Made by a program: the position numbers and the translations under genes. From Streptomyces sp. MH60 (GTDB lineage: Bacteria > Actinomycetota > Actinomycetes > Streptomycetales > Streptomycetaceae), in the NCBI RefSeq assembly GCF_002939385.1, contig NZ_MULI01000011.1, positions 1 through 64,000 of the forward strand: DNA of 64,000 nucleotides, given 5' to 3'. Below the pieces are notes generated by a model. That model worked only from the letters and a program-made list of their open reading frames with translations. It searched no databases and was not told where the DNA came from. Shown piece by piece: positions 52,523 through 64,000 of this stretch; position 1 is the first letter of the stretch, and each line of letters starts with the position of its first letter.

Positions 52523-55500
52523 CCGCTTCGGCCGACGGCGGCCGGGCGTTCCCCCGGCGGGTAGCCCGTGGGGAGGTCCACGGGCACGCCGTACACGCGC
52601 ATCTCCGCGGCGGCCGCGTAGGGCTGCCCGTTGAGCGCGTCGAGCGCGGTGAACCGCACGTAGGAGGCGCGGACCCGGTCGAAGGAGACGCGCTGGGTCT
52701 GCGGGACGTCCTTCAGGGTGCCGCGGGCCACCGTCGTCCAGTCCGCGCCGTCGTCCGACACGGCGACCTCGTAGCCGGCGACACGGCCGTTCTGGCCGCC
52801 GCTCTGCCGGCCCAGGTACCCGAACCCGTCGATGTCGGCGGCGCCGCCGAGCTTCAGCGTCACCCAGTGCGGATACGGCGCCTGGGAAGCGGTGTAGTCG
52901 GTGTGCCAGATGGTGCCGGCGTCACCGTCGAGAACGTTGGAGACCGGCCCCTCGGCGGCCCCCGACGAGCCGTTCTCCGAGTCGGCGGTCGCGGTCGTCG
53001 AACCCGGTGCGAGAACGGGTTCCGCGGTCACCGCGGCGCGGGCGTCGGACGAGACGGTCCTGGTGGCTCCCGCATGGGCGTAGGTGGCCGTCACCTTCCA
53101 CGTGGCGGAGGTGTCGGTCGTGCCGGCCGGCGGGGTGAGGAGCCAGGTGGTGCGCACGGTCGCGCCCGGCTGCACGCGCGCGAAGAGGTTGCCGTCCTTC
53201 TCCTTCACCTCGGCCTTCCAGCCCTTGGGCAGTCCCTGGAGGGCGATGCCCACGTTGTCGGCGTCGGCGGACTCGTGGTTGGTGAACGTCGTGACGTACT
53301 CACCGGGCACGCCGGGGCTCAGCTCGGCGCCGGAGGGTGCCGTGACACCGGCGCAGGCGGCCCCGGTCTCCGCCTCGCCCAGGTCGGTCACGGTGAAGTC
53401 GTCGAGGGCGAGATCGGTGCCCCGGGCGCTGCCGAGCTTGCGCAGTCCGACCCAGGTGTCCCCGCAGCCGGCGACGATCTCCCGGGAGTAGGACGCCGTG
53501 TCCAGGGCCGGTGCCAGCGCGTCACGGGTGATGTCCCGGGAGGCGGTCCTCCCGTCGGCGACCCGGTCCGCGCCGGTGACCCAGGCCCACTGGCCCTCGA
53601 TGTTGGTCTGGTAGGAGAAGGAGACCCGGTACCTGTGGCCCTCCTGGAAGGGCACCGTCGCGGGGGTCGTGCGGTGGACCAGCCCGGTGTTCTCGGCGTG
53701 GGACTTCAGCGAGTGCCGGCCCGCGAGCACGTCGTCGACCGCCTTGCCCCGCAAGGTGCCCGAGTCGTAGGGGGAGTAGGTGTTCTTCCACTCCTTCTGG
53801 CTGTAGGGCGCGTGCAGGTCGCTGACGCTGGTGCGGGGGTCGCTGACGCCCCCCGCGTCGCCCTTGACGAAGGGTCCCCAGCCGGGCTGGTTGCCCTCGA
53901 AGTCCTCGTGGGCGACGACGGTGCCGTCCTGGGAGCGGGGGAGCGGGGCGGTGGTGTCCGCCATGACGCGTACGTCGTCCAGGACGACCGCGGCGCGGCC
54001 CGCGACGGCACCGAGTTCCACGGTGACCGTGCCGTCGCGCGGCGCGGTGAAGGAGACCGAGGCCCGCTGGGAGTAGGTGTCCCGCTTCTCGTCGGCCGCC
54101 ATCCTGTTCCGCGCCGGTGTGATGTCGAAGGTCCTGGCCTCGCTGTCCTTGCCACCGCGCACCCGCAGCGTCGTCTCCCGGCGCTCGCCGGGGCCGATCT
54201 CGACGTCCGCGCCGAGCGTGTACCGCTTGCCCGGGGTCAGACCGCGGACCCGCTGCGCGATGCCGGAGGCGCCGTCGCCCAGTCGGACCACGTTGTCCCC
54301 GTTGCCGGCCCGGACGATCTCCGCGCCGCCCCGCGCGTTCCAGCCGTCGAGGTCCCCGCCGTTGAAGCCGGGGTCGGACAGCCCGGTGAACTGGCCGTAG
54401 CGCGCGTCCCGGTGAGGCGCCCTGCCGCCGTCCGGCACCAGGACGTACGGCCGCCCCTTCTCGGCGGTGAGGGTCACCCGCCCGTCGTGGGCCGTCACCC
54501 GGGCCTTCTTCGCCCGGCCCTGGTCGGTGAGCGCGTAGAGGGTGAAGTCCTCGTCGCCCGCGAACCGTTCGGTCAGTTCGAAGGTGTGCTCGCCGCCGGA
54601 GGCGCTGTAGAAGTACATCTTGTCGGCGTCGCGGGGCGAGGTGGTGCCGTCGCCCTTCCCGGCGTTCTGCCAGGGCAGCAGGTAGGTGTCGCCCCTGAGG
54701 ACTTCGATGCCGTCCATGGAGATCCGCCGCTCGCCGTCGACGGACTGCACGCTCACACCGCCGGTGAGCCGCGCGGACCTGCCGCGGTCCCAGTCCATCA
54801 CCTGGAAGTGCTGGAGGAACTTGGTCGGCAGGTTGTCGGTCCAGATGTTGCGGTAGAAGGCGTTCCAGTCGTCCTGGCCGGTCCAGCCCTCGAACTCGAC
54901 GACACTGGCGCCGCCGAGCAGCGGGTCGACGTTCCACACGTCGCGGTCGGAGTTGGCGATGAACCGGACGATGTCGGAGTTGATGCCCTTGTTGGTGGCG
55001 CCGCCGTAGTCCTTGTCGGCGGCCCAGTGCGACCACACCGAGGAGCCCTCGAACTTGTACGCCCACTCGGTGGCGACCTCGAAGCCCATCCTGCGCAGCT
55101 CGGCGGCCAGACCGTCGGCCAGCCAGCCGCTGGAGTAGTAGGCGTCGATGTAGACGGTCCTGATGCCCGGTGCGTCCTTGCGGAGCTGCCTGAACCGGTC
55201 GAGGACGGCGCCGGTGCCCAAATCCTGGCGCTGGTCGATGTGGTACGCCTGGTTGAGCCAGTCCCAGCCGTTCGGCTGCCCCTCGACCATGGCCTGGCTG
55301 AAGGTCCTCGCCTGTGCGTAGGCCTCGGTGGCGTTGACGTGCACGGCGAAGTCCGCGTTGTAGTCGGCACCGGTCCGGGTGAGGCGGTTCAGGTCCTTCC
55401 ACCCGCCCGCGCGGACGTTCTCGTTGCCGCCGTAGTCCGGGTGGGCGGAGTCGTGGCCCTCGCTCGCGTACCCCTTCTCCAGCACCCACTGCCCGAGGTC

Positions 55501-56610
55501 GTCGGTGGCCATGGAGATGCGCTTGGTGTTGTCCAGCGTCTTCAGGAAGGGGTTGGTGGCCTGGCCGGCGAAGTTGAACGGGATGCGCTGGACCACGCGT
55601 TCGGGCACCCGGTCCGCGCCGAGCGGGCGGCGCATGTGCTCCCGGTGGGCGATGGCCCCGTCCTGCCAGTCGACCGTGCCGTCCCGGTTGGCGTCGGCGG
55701 CGAGGACCACCGTCGCCCGGGGCAGCTCGTAGGTGTCGACGCGTGGATCGGTCGCGCCCCGGGGACGGTAGGTGTACGTGCCGACCGACAGCTCCGCCCG
55801 GCGCCGCCCTTCGCCCGCGTCGACGATGCGGGACCGCAGGCGCGTGTTGCCGTTGGTGTTGTCGTCCTGCGGCGAGTCCTCGGTCGCGTTGGTGATGATG
55901 CCCGCGGACAATCCCGCGTTGCCGACGAACGCGTACGGGGTGCCCACGGGCTCCTTGTCCGGGGCGGTGTCGCCGGTGACGGGGATGAAGCGGTCGGCGG
56001 TCGTCGTCGAGTCCGTGGAGATCTTCGTCCGGGCGAGGTTGGCGCCCGGGTCGGCGGAGTCGACGGAGACCAGGGACTGACCGGGGATCGCGAGGGTGCG
56101 TACGCTCGACGCGGCCTCGCCGGAGATCTTCTCGACGGCGAAGACGACCGTCGTCTCCCCGGTGACCGTGATGGTGGAGGTGATCGTGAGACCGGGCAGG
56201 TCCTCGAAGGTGGAGGTGTAGCTCGCCCGGCTGCCCTTCGCCTTCATGGTGGTGGTCGCGCGGTGGGTCTCGCCGTTGACGGTGAAGCTGTCCAGGGCCG
56301 TTGCCCGCCCGCCGAGACGGCGCTGCCCCAGCCGGTAGGAGATGACCTGGGGGAACTCCTTCGCCACGGTGACGGTCAGCCCGCCCCGGCTCAGTTCCAC
56401 CGGTGTGGCGGTCCCGGGCGCCGGGGCCGGGGCGGCCCGGGGCGGGGCCGCGCCCGCGGGCAGGGCCGCGGTCGACAGCAGACCGGCCGTGAGGACCAGC
56501 GCCGCGACGACGGCACCGGGGCGCGGCGGTCGTCCGCGTCCCGGCGGGGGAGATGATGAGGCTGTCGGTGTGTCCACTCTGGCCGCTCGCTTCGGGGTGA
56601 TCGCTGCCAT
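52384..56610 (-). CDS. Secreted GH101 endo-alpha-N-acetylgalactosaminidase with C-terminal F5/8-type carbohydrate-binding domain
   Basis: A 1408-residue exported enzyme with a long Pro/Arg-rich N-terminus and signal helix (AVVAALVLTAGLLSTAALPAG). A beta-sandwich domain precedes the GH101 barrel. The barrel has VYIDAYYSSGW (nucleophile Asp, near residue 484), ATEWAYKFEGSSVWSHW (acid/base Glu near 512) and WTGQDDWNAFYRNIWTDNLP (split). Carbohydrate-binding domains follow, then NEW3-like sequence and an F5/8 (CBM32) module with NVLDGDAGTIWHTDY. It releases core-1 O-glycans from mucin-type glycoproteins. The last 46 residues are Arg/Ser-rich and are encoded opposite the GH35 gene. ATG 56610 has a weak ribosome-binding site. 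Confidence 0.88.
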   Translation of the reverse strand: MAAITPKRAARVDTPTASSSPPPGRGRPPRPGAVVAALVLTAGLLSTAALPAGAAPPRAAPAPAPGTATPVELSRGGLTVTVAKEFPQVISYRLGQRRLGGRATALDSFTVNGETHRATTTMKAKGSRASYTSTFEDLPGLTITSTITVTGETTVVFAVEKISGEAASSVRTLAIPGQSLVSVDSADPGANLARTKISTDSTTTADRFIPVTGDTAPDKEPVGTPYAFVGNAGLSAGIITNATEDSPQDDNTNGNTRLRSRIVDAGEGRRRAELSVGTYTYRPRGATDPRVDTYELPRATVVLAADANRDGTVDWQDGAIAHREHMRRPLGADRVPERVVQRIPFNFAGQATNPFLKTLDNTKRISMATDDLGQWVLEKGYASEGHDSAHPDYGGNENVRAGGWKDLNRLTRTGADYNADFAVHVNATEAYAQARTFSQAMVEGQPNGWDWLNQAYHIDQRQDLGTGAVLDRFRQLRKDAPGIRTVYIDAYYSSGWLADGLAAELRRMGFEVATEWAYKFEGSSVWSHWAADKDYGGATNKGINSDIVRFIANSDRDVWNVDPLLGGASVVEFEGWTGQDDWNAFYRNIWTDNLPTKFLQHFQVMDWDRGRSARLTGGVSVQSVDGERRISMDGIEVLRGDTYLLPWQNAGKGDGTTSPRDADKMYFYSASGGEHTFELTERFAGDEDFTLYALTDQGRAKKARVTAHDGRVTLTAEKGRPYVLVPDGGRAPHRDARYGQFTGLSDPGFNGGDLDGWNARGGAEIVRAGNGDNVVRLGDGASGIAQRVRGLTPGKRYTLGADVEIGPGERRETTLRVRGGKDSEARTFDITPARNRMAADEKRDTYSQRASVSFTAPRDGTVTVELGAVAGRAAVVLDDVRVMADTTAPLPRSQDGTVVAHEDFEGNQPGWGPFVKGDAGGVSDPRTSVSDLHAPYSQKEWKNTYSPYDSGTLRGKAVDDVLAGRHSLKSHAENTGLVHRTTPATVPFQEGHRYRVSFSYQTNIEGQWAWVTGADRVADGRTASRDITRDALAPALDTASYSREIVAGCGDTWVGLRKLGSARGTDLALDDFTVTDLGEAETGAACAGVTAPSGAELSPGVPGEYVTTFTNHESADADNVGIALQGLPKGWKAEVKEKDGNLFARVQPGATVRTTWLLTPPAGTTDTSATWKVTATYAHAGATRTVSSDARAAVTAEPVLAPGSTTATADSENGSSGAAEGPVSNVLDGDAGTIWHTDYTASQAPYPHWVTLKLGGAADIDGFGYLGRQSGGQNGRVAGYEVAVSDDGADWTTVARGTLKDVPQTQRVSFDRVRASYVRFTALDALNGQPYAAAAEMRVYGVPVDLPTGYPPGERPAAVGRSGQSKVSTYSSDGPRPGRSCRATRSPKRSSSSTVRVLSPGRRSGPGR

Positions 56611-56691
56611 CTCGTTGCCGCTAGCCCTTCTCCGTGTCGACAGAGGCGTCTTCAGAGAAACTTGATCCGCGCGAGGTCCGCGTTGGCGGGA

Positions 56692-56721
56692 ACTATGGCA
56701 GAGGATGTTATCGATGCCAAT
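56692..56721 (-). promoter_or_regulatory. Promoter/operator of the GH101 gene, copy B of the shared 30-bp element
   Basis: Read leftwards it is ATTGGCATCGATAACATC followed by CTCTGCCATAGT, with -35 TTGGCA and -10 CATAGT at 17-bp spacing. It faces the GH101 gene (start 56610). The LacI-family gene starts 83 bp to the right on the other strand. Confidence 0.75.
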
Positions 56722-56803
56722 GGGTCGCGCCTGGCTAGACTCCGGGGCGGGACCATCACCTGCGACGGCGGCCAGGGCCGCGGTTCTCGTGGAGAGGCGA
56801 GCG

Positions 56804-57889
56804 ATGTCATCGGAAACGCCGGCGGCCGACCGGACGCCCGCGAGCAGACGGTCGGCCGACGACCCCGCCGTCCGGCAGCCCGGCATGGCCGACGTGGCGC
56901 GGCTCGCCGGGGTCTCCGCCCAGACGGTCTCCCGCACCCTGGCCGGTCATCCCAACGTCCAGCACAGCACCCGCGCCAAGGTGCTCGCCGCGGTCGAGGA
57001 GCTCGGCTACCGCAAGAACAACGCGGCGCGGATGCTGTCGTCGGGGCGCAGCCGGACGATCGGCGTCGTGACGCTGCGGACCACCTTCTACTCCCGGGCG
57101 AACCTGCTCTTCGGCATCGAGTCCGCGGCGCGCGAGGCCGGGTACGCGGTCAGTACCGCCGCCACGGCGTCCTTGGACACCGCGGCCATCGAGGGCGCGC
57201 TGTCCCGGCTGGCGGAGCAGGACGTCGAGGGGGTCATCCTCTCGGTGCCGCTGGTGCACGTGAGCCCGCGGATCGAGCGGCTCACCCGCTCGGTGCCGAC
57301 CGTCACGGTGGACGGTTCGCGGACACCGGCCACCGAGATCGTCGCCGTCGACCAGACCCTGGCGGCACGCCTGGCGACCCGGCATCTGATCGAGCTGGGT
57401 CACGAGACCGTCTGGCACGTGTCGGGGCCCCAGGAGTGGCTCGACGCGGCCAGCCGCTGCGCCGGCTGGCGCGACACCCTTCAGGAGGCCGGACTGTCCG
57501 TGCCGCCGGTCCTCGAGGGGGACTGGACACCCGCCTCCGGGTACCGCAACGGGCTGGTCCTGGGGAAGATCCCCGACGTCACCGCGGTGTTCGTGGCCAG
57601 TGACGAGATGGCCTTCGGAGTGATCCGGGCGCTGCACGAGGCCGGGCGCAGGGTGCCGCGGGACATCTCCGTCGTCGGGGTGGACGACATCGCGCTCGCC
57701 GAGTACTGCTCGCCCTCGCTGACCACGGTGGCCCAGCCGTTCGCCGAGATGGGTGCCCTCGCGGTCGCCCACCTGCTGCGGCACATCGCCGATCCGGACG
57801 CGGCGGCGGAACCCGCCTCGGTCGAGCCCGTGCTGGTCGTGCGCGCCAGTACGGCGGCGGTCGACGGTGCGGCCGGACGCCGGTCCTGA
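56804..57889 (+). CDS. LacI-family transcriptional regulator of the GH35/GH101 pair
   Basis: A 361-residue LacI/GalR repressor. The DNA-binding domain is MADVARLAGVSAQTVSRTLA (about 30-49), with the hinge GYRKNNAARMLSSGRS. The periplasmic-binding-like domain contains VAVDQTLAARLATRHL and the late SVVGVDDIALAEY. It is divergent from GH101 and carries a 29-residue N-terminal extension. The ATCGAT-containing 30-bp elements at both glycosidase promoters are its likely operators, with galactose, GalNAc or the core-1 disaccharide as possible inducers. GGAGAGG precedes ATG 56804. Confidence 0.88.
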   Translation: MSSETPAADRTPASRRSADDPAVRQPGMADVARLAGVSAQTVSRTLAGHPNVQHSTRAKVLAAVEELGYRKNNAARMLSSGRSRTIGVVTLRTTFYSRANLLFGIESAAREAGYAVSTAATASLDTAAIEGALSRLAEQDVEGVILSVPLVHVSPRIERLTRSVPTVTVDGSRTPATEIVAVDQTLAARLATRHLIELGHETVWHVSGPQEWLDAASRCAGWRDTLQEAGLSVPPVLEGDWTPASGYRNGLVLGKIPDVTAVFVASDEMAFGVIRALHEAGRRVPRDISVVGVDDIALAEYCSPSLTTVAQPFAEMGALAVAHLLRHIADPDAAAEPASVEPVLVVRASTAAVDGAAGRRS

Positions 57890-57911
57890 GCGCTGACGGC
57901 ACGCCGCCCGG

Positions 57912-58670
57912 TCAGGCCCGGTGGGAGGTGCGGGAAGCCGGGGCCGGGGTCGGCAGGGGGCTGGTCGCCGCCCGGGTGACATCGCCGACCAACTCGACCA
58001 CGTCCGGGCCGTACGCCTGCGAGTTGACCACCTTGAGCAGCAGCACGAAGGAGTCGTTGCCGTGCTTGCGGGCCAGCTTCTCGTGGTGCCGGGCGAGATA
58101 GCGGGTGGCGGCCTGGTTGGTGATGGCGCGCTGGCCGCAGAAGAGGAACGCGGGCCGGGCCTCGCGCCGGTCCCCGGCGGTCAGGCGGGCCAGCAGCACG
58201 TACTCCGTGACACCCGCCTCCAGCCGGTAGCGCTCGCCGCCGATCTGGAAGGCGCCCCGGTCCGGACCGGGCTCGGGGTCGACGTTCATCCGCACCCCGG
58301 GCAGCATCGCCGCCATGTGGGCGGCCATGCGCCGGTTGGAACCGGGGCCGCCCACGCAGAACTCCGTACGCTCGCCGAAGCCCTGGCCGACCATGTCCTG
58401 GGTGACCACCTGGGCGTGCGCGCCGCAGTCCTTGATCAGCGCGGAGAGCTCAAGCAGCGCGAAGACGTCGAAGCGGTGGACGGCCGGTTCGGAGGCGGCC
58501 GGGTCCCGGTTGACGACGAGCAGCGACTCGGAGCTGTCCGGCAGCCCGAAGAACGCCTGCTTGCGGCGGAGTTTCCGCTTCCACAGGTAGGTGCGGGCGA
58601 GCCAGCCCAGCGTGGCGCTGATGCCCGCCGCGACCACACCCAGGACGATGTTGCGTACGTCGTCAGTCAT
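57912..58670 (-). CDS. Membrane-anchored conserved hypothetical protein
   Basis: A 252-residue protein. One N-terminal membrane helix (NIVLGVVAAGISATLGWLA) is followed by basic KRKLRRK, so the bulk is cytoplasmic. The soluble domain has VLLARLTAGDRREARPAF and FCGQRAITNQAATRYLARH; no family is recognised. It may be a substrate-binding or regulatory domain, but nothing in the neighbourhood indicates a role. The gene is convergent with the LacI regulator and divergent from gamma-glutamyltransferase. Confidence 0.7.
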   Translation of the reverse strand: MTDDVRNIVLGVVAAGISATLGWLARTYLWKRKLRRKQAFFGLPDSSESLLVVNRDPAASEPAVHRFDVFALLELSALIKDCGAHAQVVTQDMVGQGFGERTEFCVGGPGSNRRMAAHMAAMLPGVRMNVDPEPGPDRGAFQIGGERYRLEAGVTEYVLLARLTAGDRREARPAFLFCGQRAITNQAATRYLARHHEKLARKHGNDSFVLLLKVVNSQAYGPDVVELVGDVTRAATSPLPTPAPASRTSHRA

Positions 58671-58821
58671 GGGCGCGCATGCTAGCGGGCGTCGGCGTAC
58701 CTGTGTTCGACGGGCGGCGGGTGCGGGCGCACCACGCGCCCGACACGCGCTGCCCACGTGCTCCTGACGCGGCCATGACGATCAACTAAGCTGCCCGAAC
58801 GGCCTTTCCCTGGAGGTGCGG

Positions 58822-60633
58822 ATGCGTCGCCCTGTCGCACGGAATCTGACGGTCCTGGCGGTCTCGGCCGCTGTCGTGGTCTCGGTGGGGGCGGCCGCGC
58901 CACCCACGGCCCACAGCGGGCCCGCGGCCCCCAAGACCCCGGTCGCCGTCGGGTACGGCGGCGCGGTGTCCAGCGTCGACCGGGACGCCTCCGCCGCCGG
59001 CATCGAGGTGCTCCGCAAGGGCGGCAACGCCGTCGACGCCGCCGTGGCCACCGCCGCCGCGCTCGGCGTCACCGAGCCCTACTCGGCCGGGGTGGGAGGC
59101 GGCGGCTACTTCGTCTACTACGACGCCGGGTCCCGCACGGTGCGCACCATCGACGGCCGCGAGACCGCGCCACTCACCGCCGACGAGAAGCTCTTCACGG
59201 AGAACGGCGAGCCGCTCGCCTTCGCCGATGCCGTCACCAGCGGCCTGGCCGTCGGCACACCGGGCACCCCGGCCACCTGGCAGACCGCGCTCGACCGGTG
59301 GGGCAGCCGCACGCTGTCCTCCGTCCTGAAGCCCGCCGAGCGCCTGGCCCGCAACGGCTTCACCGTCGACGAGACCTTCCGCTCCCAGACCGCCTCCAAC
59401 GAGCAGCGGTTCCGCTACTTCCCGGACACCGCCGACCTGTTCCTGCCGGGCGGCGAACTCCCCGTCGTGGGATCGACGTTCAGGAACCCGGACCTGGCGC
59501 GCACCTACCAGGAGCTGGCGCGCGAGGGCGTCGGCGCGATCTACCACGGCGAACTCGGCGAGGACATCGTCGATACCGTCAACAAGCCGCCCGTCGACCC
59601 GGACTCCGGCTGGAACGCCCGCCCCGGCGACCTGTCCGCCAAGGACCTCGCGGCCTACGCGGCCAAGCTCCAGCCGCCGACGAAGACCTCCTACCGCGGT
59701 CTGGACGTCTACTCCATCGCGCCCTCCTCCTCCGGCGGCACCACGGTCGGCGAGGCCCTCAACATCCTGGAGCGCACCGACCTCTCCGCCGCGGACAAGG
59801 CCGGCTACCTGCACCGCTACATCGAGGCCAGCCGCATCGCGTTCGCCGACCGCGGGCGCTGGGTCGGCGACCCCGCCTTCGAGGACGTACCGGCGAGGGA
59901 ACTGCTCTCGCAGCGGTACGCCGATTCGCGCGAGTGCCTGATCAAGGACGACGCGGTGCTCACCAGCCCCCTCGCCCCCGGCGACCCGAGGCACCCGGCC
60001 TCCTGCGCGGGCGGCGGCACGCCCGCGCCGACCACGTACGAGGGCGAGAACACCACGCACCTCACGGTGGCCGACAAGTGGGGCAACGTCGTCGCCTACA
60101 CGCTCACCATCGAGCAGACCGGCGGCAGCGGCATCACCGTGCCGGGGCGCGGCTTCCTGCTCAACAACGAGCTGACGGACTTCTCCTTCGCCCCGGCCAA
60201 CCCGGCCGTCCACGACCCGAACCTGCCCGGACCCGGCAAGCGCCCGCGCTCCTCGATCGCTCCGACGATCGTCCTGGACCGGCACCACCGGCCGGTCGTG
60301 GCCCTCGGCTCACCCGGCGGCGCCACCATCATCACCACCGTGCTCCAGACCCTCACCGGCTTCCTCGACCGCGGACTCCCGCTCGTCGACGCGATCGCCG
60401 CCCCGCGCGCCAGCCAGCGCAACGCCGCCCAGACCGAGCTGGAACCCGGGCTCTACGACAGCGGCGTACGGGCACAACTGGAGGCCCTCGGGCACTCCTT
60501 CAAGCTCAACCCCGAGATCGGCGCGGCGACCGCCGTGCAGCGCCTGGCGAACGGCAAGTGGCTGGCCGCGGCCGAGAAGGTACGGCGCGGCGGCGGCTCC
60601 GCGATGGTCGTCGCGCCGGTGCGGGAGAGGTAG
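58822..60633 (+). CDS. ggt: Gamma-glutamyltransferase, exported
   Basis: A 603-residue Ntn-hydrolase precursor with a Sec signal (LTVLAVSAAVVVSVGAAAP). The large-subunit region shows DAAVATAAALGVTEPYSAG and GGGGYFVYYD. The autoprocessing Thr is in ENTTHLTVADKWGN (about residue 412), followed by small-subunit features LNNELTDFSF and SSIAPTIVLD. It hydrolyses or transfers gamma-glutamyl groups of glutathione-like thiols and peptides outside the cell. ATG 58822 follows TGGAGG. The stop codon abuts the convergent ClpC-like gene without a gap. Confidence 0.92.
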   Translation: MRRPVARNLTVLAVSAAVVVSVGAAAPPTAHSGPAAPKTPVAVGYGGAVSSVDRDASAAGIEVLRKGGNAVDAAVATAAALGVTEPYSAGVGGGGYFVYYDAGSRTVRTIDGRETAPLTADEKLFTENGEPLAFADAVTSGLAVGTPGTPATWQTALDRWGSRTLSSVLKPAERLARNGFTVDETFRSQTASNEQRFRYFPDTADLFLPGGELPVVGSTFRNPDLARTYQELAREGVGAIYHGELGEDIVDTVNKPPVDPDSGWNARPGDLSAKDLAAYAAKLQPPTKTSYRGLDVYSIAPSSSGGTTVGEALNILERTDLSAADKAGYLHRYIEASRIAFADRGRWVGDPAFEDVPARELLSQRYADSRECLIKDDAVLTSPLAPGDPRHPASCAGGGTPAPTTYEGENTTHLTVADKWGNVVAYTLTIEQTGGSGITVPGRGFLLNNELTDFSFAPANPAVHDPNLPGPGKRPRSSIAPTIVLDRHHRPVVALGSPGGATIITTVLQTLTGFLDRGLPLVDAIAAPRASQRNAAQTELEPGLYDSGVRAQLEALGHSFKLNPEIGAATAVQRLANGKWLAAAEKVRRGGGSAMVVAPVRER

Positions 60634-63162
<2,529 letters not shown>

Positions 63163-63249
63163 GGTGTACGGACCTCCGCTGCATCGCTGATCGACGTGCC
63201 GGGGCCGGGTAACCCGGCAGGCGTGCGGTCATGCCCAACATGACACGTT

Positions 63250-63483
63250 CCGTTCCGCCGGGCACGTCCGGAACCCGGCCGGAGCCCGGCCGGAAGCAGC
63301 ACCCGCGACCCGTGACCCGGGCCGACCACCGGCTCGGGCCACGACCCGGCTCCCGGGCCCGGACCCCGGCCGGACTCTCGGTCCCGACCCGTTCCCGGCT
63401 CGCTTTCGACCCGGTCCCGTCCCGTTCCCGTCCCGCTCCCGACCCGGTCCCGACCCGGCCCCGGGCCGGCCCGGGACCCGTCG
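63250..63483. repeat. Degenerate CCCGACCCGGT-type repeat between clpC-like and map genes
   Basis: About 230 bp of the 330-bp intergenic gap consist of overlapping CCCGTCCCG, CCCGACCCGG and GGCCCGGGC units. There is no gene; promoter elements for the ClpC-like gene must lie at its left edge near 63163-63240. Confidence 0.75.
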
Positions 63484-63492
63484 CCCCGTCTC

Positions 63493-64000
63493 TCAGAGGC
63501 CGTCCCTCGACGTCAGGACGCGTGGGCCGCTGTCCGTGATCGCCACGGTGTGCTCCACGTGCGCCGCCCGGGAGCCGTCGTTCGTGCGCAGGGTCCAGCC
63601 GTCGGGAGCCGCGTGGTAGTCGTCGCGACCGCCGGCGATCAGCATGGGCTCGATGGCGAGGACCATGCCGTGCCGCAGCGGGAGCCCGCGTCCCGGGCGG
63701 CCCTCGTTGGGCACCCCCGGGTCCTCGTGCATGTGCCGGCCGATGCCGTGGCCGCCGAAGTCCTCCATGATCCCGTAACCGGCCGACCGGCACACCGTGC
63801 CGATGGCGTGCGCGATGTCGCCGATGCGGTTGCCGACGACGGCCGCCCCGATGCCCGCATCCAGGGCCCGCTCCGCAGTCTCGATCAGCGTCACGTCGGC
63901 CGGGCGCGGGGTGCCCACCACGAAGCTGAGCGCCGAGTCGCCCGCCCAGCCGTCCAGGAGGGCGCCGCAGTCGATGGAGACCAGGTCCCCGTCGCGCAGC
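63493..64000 (-). CDS. map: Methionine aminopeptidase, type I (5' end outside window)
   Basis: The last 168 residues of a methionine aminopeptidase; the start lies beyond base 64000. Metal ligands seen are Asp in [14 protein letters not shown] (both aspartates), His in [14 protein letters not shown], Glu in [11 protein letters not shown] and Glu in HVEHTVAI. The [12 protein letters not shown] signature marks type I. It removes initiator methionine from nascent proteins. The protein reads on in frame to the window edge with no break. Confidence 0.93.
   Translation of the reverse strand, partial: LRDGDLVSIDCGALLDGWAGDSALSFVVGTPRPADVTLIETAERALDAGIGAAVVGNRIGDIAHAIGTVCRSAGYGIMEDFGGHGIGRHMHEDPGVPNEGRPGRGLPLRHGMVLAIEPMLIAGGRDDYHAAPDGWTLRTNDGSRAAHVEHTVAITDSGPRVLTSRDGL

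Noticed and set aside
50548..56556. A 2002-codon open frame on the + strand running through the GH35 gene and antisense to GH101
   Set aside because: It is out of frame with GH35, opposite the GH101 frame, extremely Arg/Pro/Gly-rich and without any motif. Long antisense frames are expected in 70+ percent GC DNA.

Overview
The window is chromosomal DNA from a high-GC actinomycete, almost certainly a Streptomyces. Evidence for this is the very high GC with strong G/C third-codon bias, GTGA/ATGA-coupled operons, Tat and Sec exported hydrolases, DasR-type (dre) operators upstream of chitin and GlcNAc genes, and the PcaL fusion protein. No rRNA, tRNA or CRISPR array was seen. Most of the window is ordinary accessory metabolism. 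One region, about 24.8-44.3 kb, is clearly mobile.

Layout, left to right. (1) 0.5-6.0 kb: a hydroxyproline-catabolism operon (three-subunit D-hydroxyproline dehydrogenase, DapA-like deaminase, proline-racemase-type epimerase) with a convergent GntR/FCD regulator. (2) 6.2-10.0 kb: an ABC half-exporter with an acidic 5-residue repeat tail, and a Tat-exported GH3 beta-N-acetylglucosaminidase preceded by dre-like boxes. (3) 10.0-13.4 kb: a carnitine-to-betaine module (thioesterase, carnitine dehydrogenase, BKACE cleavage enzyme) beside an XRE-TetR fusion regulator. (4) 13.5-17.6 kb: a membrane protein, a MerR/spermidine-synthase-like pair and a divergent SulP transporter. (5) 17.6-21.4 kb: arsenic resistance (arsC, arsR, acr3, a second arsR and a flavin monooxygenase). 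(6) 21.7-24.0 kb: an FBP-domain protein and a DHA2 MFS exporter.

(7) 24.8-44.3 kb: an insertion hotspot in the 5' end of pcaL. Two severed pcaL 5' ends (24797 and 27993) lie upstream of the intact gene (44253). A 22-bp perfect direct repeat (28018-28039 and 44278-44299) brackets about 16.3 kb whose last gene is a tyrosine integrase that overlaps the pcaL start codon. The cargo is a secreted DNRLRE/FG-GAP protein, a divergent 2370-residue RHS-HINT polymorphic toxin with a barnase-type RNase tip, a barstar-domain immunity protein, and an older integrase gene interrupted by a 1.5-kb IS5-like element. That element carries a SUKH (SMI1/KNR4) immunity gene between its inverted repeats. Toxin tip and immunity genes are visibly lower in GC.

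(8) 45.6-50.5 kb: MBL hydrolase, exonuclease III, a small hypothetical, an exported amidase and a chitin-type LPMO under two perfect dre boxes. (9) 50.7-57.9 kb: a mucin-type O-glycan pair, GH35 beta-galactosidase and exported GH101 endo-alpha-N-acetylgalactosaminidase. Each is preceded by an almost identical 30-bp promoter/operator, next to a LacI-family regulator. (10) 57.9-64.0 kb: a membrane-anchored hypothetical, gamma-glutamyltransferase, a ClpC-like unfoldase and the 3' part of a type I methionine aminopeptidase.

Starts were chosen from ribosome-binding sites, overlaps and family N-termini. Functions rest on motif recognition by eye, with no database search.
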